Translations under genes and position numbers: made by a program
Origin: a virus
DNA length: 25,426 bases
Strand: one strand, 5' to 3'
Virus record (IMG/VR): IMGVR_UViG_3300025617_000104
Location: 1 to 25,426 of that record
Shown here: piece by piece, positions 15,277-21,553 of the stretch
Layout: the number at the start of each line of letters is the position of its first letter
Numbering within the stretch: the stretch's first letter is position 1
The notes under the pieces: model-generated
Told to the model about the DNA's origin: nothing
What the model saw: only the letters and a program-made list of their open reading frames with translations
Database searches by the model: none

Positions 15277-15457
15277 CCTCATCCTCAAACTTATACTCGT
15301 CATTCTCTTTATCTACAGCCATCTCAAGCAATCGCCTTAGTCCGATACTAACCAACAGTCTTGTAGCATCGGAGTCTGTATCGACAACCAGTGTTGCACT
15401 ACCATCTTCATGTTCAACGTAGTCTTTAACGTCAATTGTTCCTGCTTTGGTTTTCAT
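15248..15457 (-). CDS. 69-aa acidic conserved-type phage protein
   Basis: A 69-residue acidic protein. The pattern DGSATLVVDTDSDATRLLVS then a helix (IGLRRLLEMAV) resembles small proteins found near nucleotide-metabolism genes in T4-like and cyanophages, of unknown function (recalled, not searched). It starts at ATG 15457 with a strong AAAGGAG five bases upstream. The C-terminus (EDEDDRRSTEST) overlaps the next gene. It is not a glutaredoxin: there is no CxxC. Confidence 0.7.
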   Translation of the reverse strand: MKTKAGTIDVKDYVEHEDGSATLVVDTDSDATRLLVSIGLRRLLEMAVDKENDEYKFEDEDDRRSTEST

Positions 15458-15469
15458 GTTAGCTCCTTT

Positions 15470-15510
15470 GCATAGGAATACTATGCATAGATAATTACAT
15501 TATATGTAAT
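15470..15510. repeat. Cluster of palindromes in the nrdA-nrdB intergenic leader
   Basis: Three overlapping or adjacent dyads lie in this short AT-rich gap: GCATAG-5 nt-CTATGC (15470-15486), the perfect palindrome CTATGCATAG (15481-15490), and ATTACAT-TAT-ATGTAAT (15494-15510). On the minus strand the last contains TATAAT (15503-15498), but no good -35 lies upstream. They precede the strong ribosome-binding site of the 69-aa gene. Possible roles are operator, mRNA-stability hairpin or processing site. Confidence 0.6.
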
Positions 15511-15537
15511 GTACTCCCACTTTTATGCGGATAATAG

Positions 15538-17295
15538 CTATCCCTGACAACTCACACAGACTTCATCATCTTCAAAGTCCTTCAGTGCATTACGGTCTAC
15601 CTTAGTGCCAACCTTCTCCGCTGTAACACCAGCAGTCGTCCTAAGATAATATAATCCTTTAAGCCCTTCCTTCCATGCCTTGAGATGTACCTGATTAACA
15701 AGAGCCTTGTCAGTACCCGCCGGGAAGAACACATTAACTGATTGTCCTTGACAAATGAACTCTTGTCTTTTACCTGCGTGTTCGACAACCCATGTCTGAT
15801 CCAGTTCAAACGCTGTTTTAAATACATCCCTCTCGTCATCGGATAGGAACTCCAAGTGCTGTACAGAGCCCTCGTTCTCAAGTATGCTCTGCCACACCTT
15901 CTTTGTATTTTGCCCCTTCTCATCTAGAAGTTCCTCCAAGTACGGATTGCGAACAGTATGACTACCGGCACGAGTACGATGGACATAGCAGTTGCTAATG
16001 CGTGGTTCAATGCTAGCAGAGCACCCACATAGGATACTAGAATTAGCGTTAGGAGCAACAGCCAACAGATGCATATTTCTAACACCATAACCCACCCCGT
16101 CAGGACATTCACCACGCTCCATAGCGAGCGAGTAGGTGGCCTCAAGAGACTGGGCTTTGATGTCTTTGAAGATTCCATAGTTCTCACTCGCCGCTTGCCA
16201 TGACTCCCAAGCTATCCCTTTGCTTTGTAGGTATCCGTGGAACCCCATTGCTCCAAGGCCGATGCTACGTTCTCTGTAAGCTGAGTAGACAGCTTTTGAT
16301 AGTTCTTCTGGTGCGTTGTCAATAAAGTATTGAAGCACGTTGTCCAAGAATCGGATAAGGTCTCCAACCATTCCGCTTGTTTTCCACTCGTCGTACTTTT
16401 CAAGGTTGACTGAGGAGAGGCAACAGACTGCTGTGCGTTCTTCACTTGTTGCGAGATGGATTTCATTGCAGAGGTTACTGCCATTAATTGACAATCCAAG
16501 TTTTCTTTGAGCTTCTGGTAAGCCTCGTCTGGCTGTGTCGATAAAGTTAAGGTAAGGACTGCCAGTTCTGAAGCGAGCTTCAAGGATTCGTTGCCACAGC
16601 TTACGAGCTTGGACTGTATCTCTAACAATTCCTGTACTTGGGTCGATAAGGTTCCATTCTGTGTCATTGATTACACTCTCCATAAATTCATCAGTGAGGT
16701 TCACTGCGTTAAAAAGATTAAAACATTTGCGATTGATGTCACCACCTGTCGCTACTTTAAAGTTGATGAACTCTTCAATATCAGGATGGCTTACGTCTAG
16801 GTACGCCGCATAGCTTCCCTTCCGTGTCTTCCCCTGCTTGTACGCTGTCATCTGAGCGTCCACTACTTTCATGAATGGGATCGGGCCGGGGGCTTTGTCG
16901 CTGATCCCTCTGACGTGTCCCCAGTGCCCACCCACACCACCGCCCTTTACGGAAAGCCACGCTACTTCACCATTATGTTCAATAAGGCTATCAAGATTGT
17001 CCCCCACATAAGTAAGGAAACAGCTAATAGGCAACCCACTAATCTTTCCATTCGGTTCTGGGGCATTGCTGAGCACAGGGCTCGCAAACATGAACCAACC
17101 TTTGCTAGCATAGTCATATATCCTTTGTGCAAAATCAAGATCACCGCCACAATAGGCCACACTAGCACGAGCAAAAGCCTCTTGGGGCGATTGTTCACTG
17201 CTGAGCATATAGTAGTCACGCATAAGCGTAGTCGCTTGGTCACTGAGGCGAAAGTCTCTTGTAACATCAATCGTTATCCCTAGGTAGTTTGTCAT
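15538..17295 (-). CDS. nrdA: Class I ribonucleotide reductase large subunit NrdA (no ATP cone)
   Basis: A 585-residue catalytic subunit that reduces ribonucleoside diphosphates with NrdB. Visible active-site residues are Cys92 (ISCFLTY), Asn274, Cys276 and Glu278 (NLCNE), Cys291 (AVCCLSS), the radical-path Tyr549-Tyr550 (LYYLRT), and the C-terminal thiol pair Cys580/Cys583 (CVSC) that takes electrons from thioredoxin or glutaredoxin. The protein begins right at the catalytic domain, so the N-terminal ATP-cone that mediates dATP shut-off is missing, and it is shorter than E. coli NrdA (761 aa). The ATG at 17295 is preferred because AGGT lies about ten bases upstream; an upstream in-frame ATG at 17313 lacks a ribosome-binding site. 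Its own promoter is at 17336-17364. Confidence 0.95.
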   Translation of the reverse strand: MTNYLGITIDVTRDFRLSDQATTLMRDYYMLSSEQSPQEAFARASVAYCGGDLDFAQRIYDYASKGWFMFASPVLSNAPEPNGKISGLPISCFLTYVGDNLDSLIEHNGEVAWLSVKGGGVGGHWGHVRGISDKAPGPIPFMKVVDAQMTAYKQGKTRKGSYAAYLDVSHPDIEEFINFKVATGGDINRKCFNLFNAVNLTDEFMESVINDTEWNLIDPSTGIVRDTVQARKLWQRILEARFRTGSPYLNFIDTARRGLPEAQRKLGLSINGSNLCNEIHLATSEERTAVCCLSSVNLEKYDEWKTSGMVGDLIRFLDNVLQYFIDNAPEELSKAVYSAYRERSIGLGAMGFHGYLQSKGIAWESWQAASENYGIFKDIKAQSLEATYSLAMERGECPDGVGYGVRNMHLLAVAPNANSSILCGCSASIEPRISNCYVHRTRAGSHTVRNPYLEELLDEKGQNTKKVWQSILENEGSVQHLEFLSDDERDVFKTAFELDQTWVVEHAGKRQEFICQGQSVNVFFPAGTDKALVNQVHLKAWKEGLKGLYYLRTTAGVTAEKVGTKVDRNALKDFEDDEVCVSCQG

Positions 17296-17335
17296 TGGTT
17301 TTTTGTACCTCATTTTTAATTGGGCGGAACCTATT

Positions 17336-17364
17336 ATTTTACCATATTTCTATGAGTTTGTCTA
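17336..17364 (-). promoter_or_regulatory. Sigma70-type promoter for nrdA
   Basis: On the minus strand TAGACA (17364-17359), a 17-base spacer and TAAAAT (17341-17336) with extended -10 TGG. The stretch ATATGGTA and the spacer length match the promoter at 5862-5890. The predicted transcript starts near 17329, giving a leader of about 34 nt before ATG 17295. The -10 overlaps the stop codon of the DUF3310 gene. Confidence 0.65.
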
Positions 17365-17569
17365 GGTAGTGTTTGGCCTTTTGCAAGTCTAACTTGCCAC
17401 CCTTATCCTGAAACCGTGCCATATATTTGATAACATTACCTAAAATAAATCCCTTGAACTGCTCTTCGGTCATCCATTCTTCCATAGCGTCCCAAGGCTG
17501 TATCTTCTTGTCTGTGTAGTGACTACCACCAAGTTGATACGTTCGTGCCATCTCAGTCAAATCACTCAT
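17339..17569 (-). CDS. DUF3310-family protein
   Basis: A 76-residue protein with the full signature of the DUF3310 family: GGSHYTDKKIQPWDAMEEWM, then FKGFILGNVIKYMARFQDKG and a KAKHYLDKLIE helix. The same domain occurs in many phage proteins and is related to the T7 gp1.7 (nucleotide kinase) annotation, so a link to nucleotide metabolism fits its place next to nrdA. A kinase activity for this short form is not shown by the sequence. ATG 17569 is preferred (AGAGGG six bases upstream); ATG 17572 is an alternative. It overlaps the previous stop. Confidence 0.85.
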   Translation of the reverse strand: MSDLTEMARTYQLGGSHYTDKKIQPWDAMEEWMTEEQFKGFILGNVIKYMARFQDKGGKLDLQKAKHYLDKLIEIW

Positions 17570-17786
17570 CATCGGCCCTCTTGTAGATGCTCAAGTCATC
17601 TAAGTTAAATGAGTAGCCATAGGAACCCTCAAGGCACTGTACGACATCCTGCAGTATTTCGTCCCACGTTACAGCATAGTCATACTTATTATTGAGTGTG
17701 ACTGTCTTACCGCAGTTACGAAATTCAAACGTCATATACGCTTTGTCATCTTCGTCTTCAAAAACACTATCAAATCTACGACTCAT
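17562..17786 (-). CDS. 74-aa acidic hypothetical protein
   Basis: A 74-residue protein, beta-prone in the middle (YMTFEFRNCGKTVTL) and acidic at both ends (FEDEDDKAY; KRADDE). It starts at ATG 17786 with GAGG upstream and overlaps both neighbours by 8-11 nt. No family is recognised. It belongs to the tightly packed leftward operon between endonuclease I and the reductase. Confidence 0.65.
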   Translation of the reverse strand: MSRRFDSVFEDEDDKAYMTFEFRNCGKTVTLNNKYDYAVTWDEILQDVVQCLEGSYGYSFNLDDLSIYKRADDE

Positions 17787-17937
17787 CTTCTAAATCCTCT
17801 ACAAAGTAATCTAACTTGTTCTCTATCTTGTCTTGGAAACGATCTACCAGTTCCTCTGAGGTGATCTCAAGCACCTCAAGGACACTGATTTCGTCTTGCT
17901 GTTTCAAACGGTCACACACGTCGATAAATGTTAGCAT
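17776..17937 (-). CDS. 53-aa acidic helical protein
   Basis: A 53-residue protein (starting MLTFIDVCDRLKQQDE, then LEVLEITSEELVDRFQDKIE and a very acidic end). The pattern resembles short conserved proteins of cyanophage-like genomes of unknown role (recalled). It starts at ATG 17937, overlapping the endonuclease I stop by 7 nt, and ends 11 nt inside the next gene. The clean overlaps and helical amphipathic pattern support it as real despite its length. Confidence 0.7.
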   Translation of the reverse strand: MLTFIDVCDRLKQQDEISVLEVLEITSEELVDRFQDKIENKLDYFVEDLEDES

Positions 17938-18332
17938 ACTTTCGCTTCCTTAAGAAGTTCAGTAATGGTCTCGACAGTGTAGTACCTAAAACCATTCTTG
18001 TCAGCCCATTCAGCCATTGTGAACTTAGTCCCATCATTTCGTCTCCTTGCTCTTGGCATTGGGGTGTCTGGGTGATAAAACACAAACACCAGTTCTTGAC
18101 AAATTAAACTCTTTCGTATGTCAACATACTTACGTGCTTCTTCAGAGTCCCTGAAGCGACCCTTGGCTTCTATCAGGAAGTCCCCGACTAAGAAGTCAGG
18201 CTCATACATTTTAGTCTGAGTATATTCTACAGCATTTGTATGGTATTTGCAATCCTTAAGAACACCCTGATGCAGTTCATATTCAAACCAACTGTCATAT
18301 CCTTTTGGGGGTTTACCCTTCTTCTTTGCCAT
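17931..18332 (-). CDS. T7-type endonuclease I (Holliday junction resolvase)
   Basis: A 133-residue PD-(D/E)XK nuclease of the T7 gp3 family, which cuts branched DNA and degrades host DNA. Catalytic residues visible: Glu17 (SWFEYEL, T7 Glu20), Asp46 (YEPDFLV, T7 Asp55), and Glu55 and Lys57 (IEAKGRF, T7 Glu65/Lys67). The C-terminal GTKFTMAEWADKNGFRY resembles the T7 SYGEFCEKHGIKF segment. The N-terminus is Lys-rich and short, without the longer T7 beta-bridge start. It overlaps the endonuclease VII gene by 20 nt, so two structurally unrelated junction resolvases are coupled. T7 endonuclease I works as a domain-swapped dimer. Confidence 0.9.
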   Translation of the reverse strand: MAKKKGKPPKGYDSWFEYELHQGVLKDCKYHTNAVEYTQTKMYEPDFLVGDFLIEAKGRFRDSEEARKYVDIRKSLICQELVFVFYHPDTPMPRARRRNDGTKFTMAEWADKNGFRYYTVETITELLKEAKVC

Positions 18333-18732
18333 TGTTTGTCCTCAAGTATTCTATTGCATTCTGTAGCCTCTCAAGGCTGTCGTTGAATGCCCCTAACCCA
18401 CGGTTGCAATAATCACACAACCACCCTCTAAATTCCTCTGTCTCGTGACAGTGATCTAAGACCAGACCTGTGCCACGTCCTGCGTAGGAGATGTCCTTGT
18501 GTTTTGTACCACAGATAGGACATTCGTAGTTCTCATCAGGCTTCTCGTTTTCTTCTTTCAGTCGACGCTTAAGCCTATCTGATTTGGTTTCACAAGTGCG
18601 ACACTCAGTGCGTCGGTAGTTAGCCCCGCAAGCCATCCTAAAGTGTTCTTCAGGTTGCTTGATGCCACACTTGACACAAGCCTTCCCATCCTTAGGTTCT
18701 TGGACAGGAAGATCACCAAACAAATCATCCAC
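18313..18732 (-). CDS. Endonuclease VII-type (T4 gp49) resolvase with two zinc sites
   Basis: A 139-residue protein. The second half has the endonuclease VII core: CPIC (71-74), GLVLDHCHETEEFRGWLCDYC (about 89-109) with Asp93, His94 and His96, and then Asn110-Arg-Gly. These correspond to the zinc Cys and Asp40/His41/Asn62 of T4 endonuclease VII. The N-terminal half adds a separate Cys4 zinc ribbon (Cys19, Cys22, Cys44, Cys47). The family resolves Holliday junctions and debranches DNA before packaging; short family members may instead be HNH nickases. A GTG start at 18732 with GGAT upstream is preferred; an ATG at 18762 is possible. It overlaps both neighbours. Confidence 0.85.
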   Translation of the reverse strand: MDDLFGDLPVQEPKDGKACVKCGIKQPEEHFRMACGANYRRTECRTCETKSDRLKRRLKEENEKPDENYECPICGTKHKDISYAGRGTGLVLDHCHETEEFRGWLCDYCNRGLGAFNDSLERLQNAIEYLRTNNGKEEG

Positions 18733-19606
18733 TGGGCTTATCCAAAGTGATCTCAGGCACATTAGGCTCGTTCACTACGGTTGTCAAAAACCTTATACCA
18801 CCAGAATAAGCAAATCCTCTTAAGGACGGGTAGCAGTGGTGCTTGTAAGCGCAGTACGAGCAAGAGGTAGTGAGCTTTTCGTTTCCAGACTTCCCATCGG
18901 CAACGGGCTCGTAACAAAACGCCGGTGGCTCCGGTAGCTCGATTAGCTTTTTTACATGACGTACTCGCTCAGCGATGTCGTAGTTCAACACAGAGTGCAC
19001 TGGTGCCTGTGTGTCTTCCTCGTCATACTCAAGGTAACACAAGGTGCCATTCTGCTTGTCAATCGCAATCCAACCGTACTTGGTGTCGCCCTCAGAGTGA
19101 GCATAGGCTTTCAACTGAGCAACGTAACCAAACGGATCGTCATACGCAAGCGTAGCGTCCTTGAACTTCTTGAAGGCGTAGCTTGAAGTTGACTTGATAT
19201 CAACTAAGCGGCCATCAATACGAGCATCCATAGAACCACGGACACCTTCGACCTCACAGGCTTTCTGTTCGTCTTCGACTGTGTGTCCTGCCATCCGAGT
19301 CAAGAACAAAACGAACTCCTCAAGCATATGACCGTACATAAACTTAATGTAGGTATGTGGCTGAAGTTTCTCTTTCGTGTACTTGTTCGCACTGTACCAA
19401 AGCTGTCGGTCATCCTTACCGATGGCACTCAGGCGTAGCTTACGACCATCACCAAAAGCTGAAGGCTTGAACTCTTTTTTCATCAAGGCTTTCATTGCCT
19501 CACCGAAGCGGTCAATTTCTGCATCCACATCCACATCTTTCGGTGTGTTGCGGTCTTCCATCAGCTTGTAGATGTCGCTGACTAACGTCTGAATTGATTT
19601 ACTCAT
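18725..19606 (-). CDS. PD-(D/E)XK exonuclease, RecB/Cas4-like with Cys cluster
   Basis: A 293-residue nuclease. Visible elements: GHMLEEF (92-98), the catalytic pair in DARIDGRLVDIKST (Asp127, Asp136, Lys138), QLKAYA (motif III, Gln164), and a C-terminal cysteine cluster Cys249-x2-Cys252-x5-Cys258 with Cys231 or Cys117 as possible fourth ligand, as in iron-sulfur AddB/Cas4-type exonucleases. It takes the place of the T7 gp6 exonuclease between DNA polymerase and endonuclease genes, so removal of RNA primers or host-DNA degradation is likely. ATG 19606 follows GAGGAAG. It is not part of a CRISPR locus; none is present. Confidence 0.85.
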   Translation of the reverse strand: MSKSIQTLVSDIYKLMEDRNTPKDVDVDAEIDRFGEAMKALMKKEFKPSAFGDGRKLRLSAIGKDDRQLWYSANKYTKEKLQPHTYIKFMYGHMLEEFVLFLTRMAGHTVEDEQKACEVEGVRGSMDARIDGRLVDIKSTSSYAFKKFKDATLAYDDPFGYVAQLKAYAHSEGDTKYGWIAIDKQNGTLCYLEYDEEDTQAPVHSVLNYDIAERVRHVKKLIELPEPPAFCYEPVADGKSGNEKLTTSCSYCAYKHHCYPSLRGFAYSGGIRFLTTVVNEPNVPEITLDKPSG

Positions 19607-19805
19607 GATCTTCCTCAATCATACATTCTGTGATCGTCTGGTGACCGATTAGGTTAGCCGCTGTCTCAAGACGACGAGACTGATAACGATTGCGTTGCTC
19701 TAAGCGACGAACATAGTCAGTCAGGTGCTGAATCTTTTCAGTGCCGATAGCACATTCTGACAAGAACTCTTCAAAATCTTCAATGTTGTAAATGCTAGGT
19801 AACAT
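19599..19805 (-). CDS. 68-aa helical hypothetical protein
   Basis: A 68-residue protein with a coiled-coil-like middle (EKIQHLTDYVRRLEQRNRYQ). ATG 19805 has AAGGAG about six bases upstream; the frame stays open to 19859 but has no such signal there. It overlaps the exonuclease gene by 8 nt. It is the first gene after the candidate promoter at 19830-19859, so that promoter would drive it with the exonuclease and resolvases. No family is recognised. Confidence 0.65.
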   Translation of the reverse strand: MLPSIYNIEDFEEFLSECAIGTEKIQHLTDYVRRLEQRNRYQSRRLETAANLIGHQTITECMIEEDHE

Positions 19806-19829
19806 AGGTGTCTCCTTAATATTCATAAT

Positions 19830-19859
19830 AGTATAACACATTAGTGTGTCTCTGCCCAA
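19830..19859 (-). promoter_or_regulatory. Candidate extended -10 promoter for the nuclease genes
   Basis: On the minus strand TATACT (19835-19830) is preceded by TGT (extended -10). A weak -35, TTGGGC (19859-19854), lies 18 bases upstream. The spacer contains an ACACA-4 nt-TGTGT dyad (19836-19849) that also covers the polymerase stop codon and could be an operator. It lies at the end of polymerase and before the 68-aa gene. Confidence 0.5.
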
Positions 19860-21553
19860 TTATTTCCAACTTTATATTCTCCGTCGAGTGGGCACTCAAG
19901 ACCCAGTTGGATTCCTGCGGCCTTGATAGACTCGACCATCAGGTAACCAACCTTGTCTGCTTGATCTTCTCTTGCTTCAATCTGATACTCGTCGTGGATA
20001 GACCCAAGGAGCTTGTAGTCTAGCTTCCACTTCGGAGCGTACTGTTCAAATATCTGCAATGCTTTCTTCATGACTACAGCACCTGCACCCTGAAGCAGTG
20101 TGTTGAGGCTTGCGTGTTCTGAACGAACCCAGAGACGACGACCGTCGAGTCCCTTGAGGTAGCCTCGTTGTGATGCGATAGTGACCTTCTCACGCAACTC
20201 TGCGAGAGCCGGGGTATTGTCTAGGAACTTCTGCTTGAGCTTCTGTCCGTCTCGTGCAGATCCTCCAACAATCGAGCCAATTTTAGCGTCACCCGCCCCA
20301 TAGAGGAAAGCATAGATGAACGTCTTGGCCTGTGGTCGTTCCTTAAGACCTGCGGCATTCATGTTCTTAGTATGAATGTCACCATTAACGACCTCATCAG
20401 TGTACTCAGGGTCTTTCATCATTGCGGCAAGCATCCTAAGTTCCAACCCACTGGCATCAATACCAACGAGCTTGTATCCCTCAGGTACAATCCAACACGC
20501 ACGACATTCGTAACCGTATGGTGCTCCAACAGCGGGAACCTGGGCCATATTCGGCTTACTGTGTGTCATACGTCCTGTGACCGCCCCGATGGCGTTGACC
20601 TGTCCACGGACTCTACCGTCATCCTCGACGGCTTCAAGCCACGATTGAACCTGTGCAATCCGCTTGCCCACCATAAGATACTCAGCAATGAGTTGTGCTT
20701 CAGGTATGTCCGTAACTGTTTCCAGAGTCTTCTCGTCAACAATAGCTTGACCAGTCTCCGTAAACTTCTCAGGCTTCCAACCAAAGAGCCGAAGATACCT
20801 CCCGATCTGCTGACGAGATCCTAGGTTGAACTCAGGCCAGTCAATGCGAGAGAACGGCCCACCTACTTGAGTCCATTTGTCACCAAGGAACTTAAGGCCA
20901 ACTGCTGATAGGCTTCCATCTTTCTTGAGCTTGGGTACGATCTCTTTAACGAACGTAGGTAAAGGCGTAAACGCTTTGTGCACTTGTTCTTCAATTTCAT
21001 TCTGCTTCTCCTGTAGTTGTGCTACTAAATCTGTGGCTTTTCTTTCGTCGAGCAACCACCCGTTGTTGATTTGCTTACTAATTGCACACTGTACGTCGTG
21101 CTCAAGAGTAATGCTGTGATCTCCAAATTCACTAAGCTCTTTGATGAGTACCTCAAGAACTCGTTCAGTAACCCTAACGTCCTGCTGACAATACTCCACC
21201 ATTTCTGGCGTAAGCGCAGACCAATCATGATAATCTCCTTTAGGGAACTTAAGTCTCTCGCCCCATGAGGCTAATGAGTGACCGCCGTCCAACTGTGGGT
21301 TGTATAAACGTGACATCACTAACGTGTCGGTAATTTGGCCTTTGATCGACACACCTAGTAAACGCTCGACCGCAGGGATATCATAGTTAATGATGTTGTG
21401 TCCGACGTGTTCAGTTACATCAGAGAACAACTCCTCAACCATTTCTTTAGTCGGCATCTCAAGCGTATACATCTTGTCACCCTTGATAGCGCACAAGCAC
21501 CAGATGATAGATGGCTTCAGGCCGTCTGTTTCAATATCCCAAACGCAACGCAT
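19841..21553 (-). CDS. Family A (T7-type) replicative DNA polymerase
   Basis: A 570-residue polymerase with a 3'-5' exonuclease domain (Asp6 and Glu8 in DIETDG, Asp58 in HNIINYDIP, Asp125 in YCQQDVRV) and a polymerase domain: motif A with Asp366 (IDASGLELRML), motif B with Arg406, Lys410 and Tyr414 (RPQAKTFIYAFLYGAG), and motif C His520-Asp521-Glu522. Tyr414 sits at the position of E. coli Pol I Phe762, as Tyr526 does in T7. Compared with T7 (704 aa), about 60 residues are missing between the exonuclease and motif A, where T7 carries its thioredoxin-binding loop, so thioredoxin-dependent processivity is doubtful. It starts at ATG 21553 after GAGGAG, overlapping the helicase stop by one base. 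Confidence 0.95.
   Translation of the reverse strand: MRCVWDIETDGLKPSIIWCLCAIKGDKMYTLEMPTKEMVEELFSDVTEHVGHNIINYDIPAVERLLGVSIKGQITDTLVMSRLYNPQLDGGHSLASWGERLKFPKGDYHDWSALTPEMVEYCQQDVRVTERVLEVLIKELSEFGDHSITLEHDVQCAISKQINNGWLLDERKATDLVAQLQEKQNEIEEQVHKAFTPLPTFVKEIVPKLKKDGSLSAVGLKFLGDKWTQVGGPFSRIDWPEFNLGSRQQIGRYLRLFGWKPEKFTETGQAIVDEKTLETVTDIPEAQLIAEYLMVGKRIAQVQSWLEAVEDDGRVRGQVNAIGAVTGRMTHSKPNMAQVPAVGAPYGYECRACWIVPEGYKLVGIDASGLELRMLAAMMKDPEYTDEVVNGDIHTKNMNAAGLKERPQAKTFIYAFLYGAGDAKIGSIVGGSARDGQKLKQKFLDNTPALAELREKVTIASQRGYLKGLDGRRLWVRSEHASLNTLLQGAGAVVMKKALQIFEQYAPKWKLDYKLLGSIHDEYQIEAREDQADKVGYLMVESIKAAGIQLGLECPLDGEYKVGNNWAETH

Noticed and set aside
16212-16667. 151-aa frame within nrdA
   Set aside because: Same-strand alternative frame over catalytic residues of NrdA; Ser/Thr/Gln-rich shadow composition.
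15538-17295. Class II (B12-dependent) ribonucleotide reductase
   Set aside because: A complete NrdB with all iron ligands and the radical Tyr is encoded nearby, and NrdA has the Tyr-Tyr radical path and C-terminal CxxC, so it is class I.
18725-19606. Cas4 of a CRISPR system
   Set aside because: The Cys cluster is Cas4-like, but there is no repeat array or other cas gene, and the location between polymerase and resolvases fits a phage exonuclease.
20372-20824. 150-aa rightward frame inside the polymerase gene
   Set aside because: Antisense shadow of polymerase motifs, with no ribosome-binding site or family resemblance.
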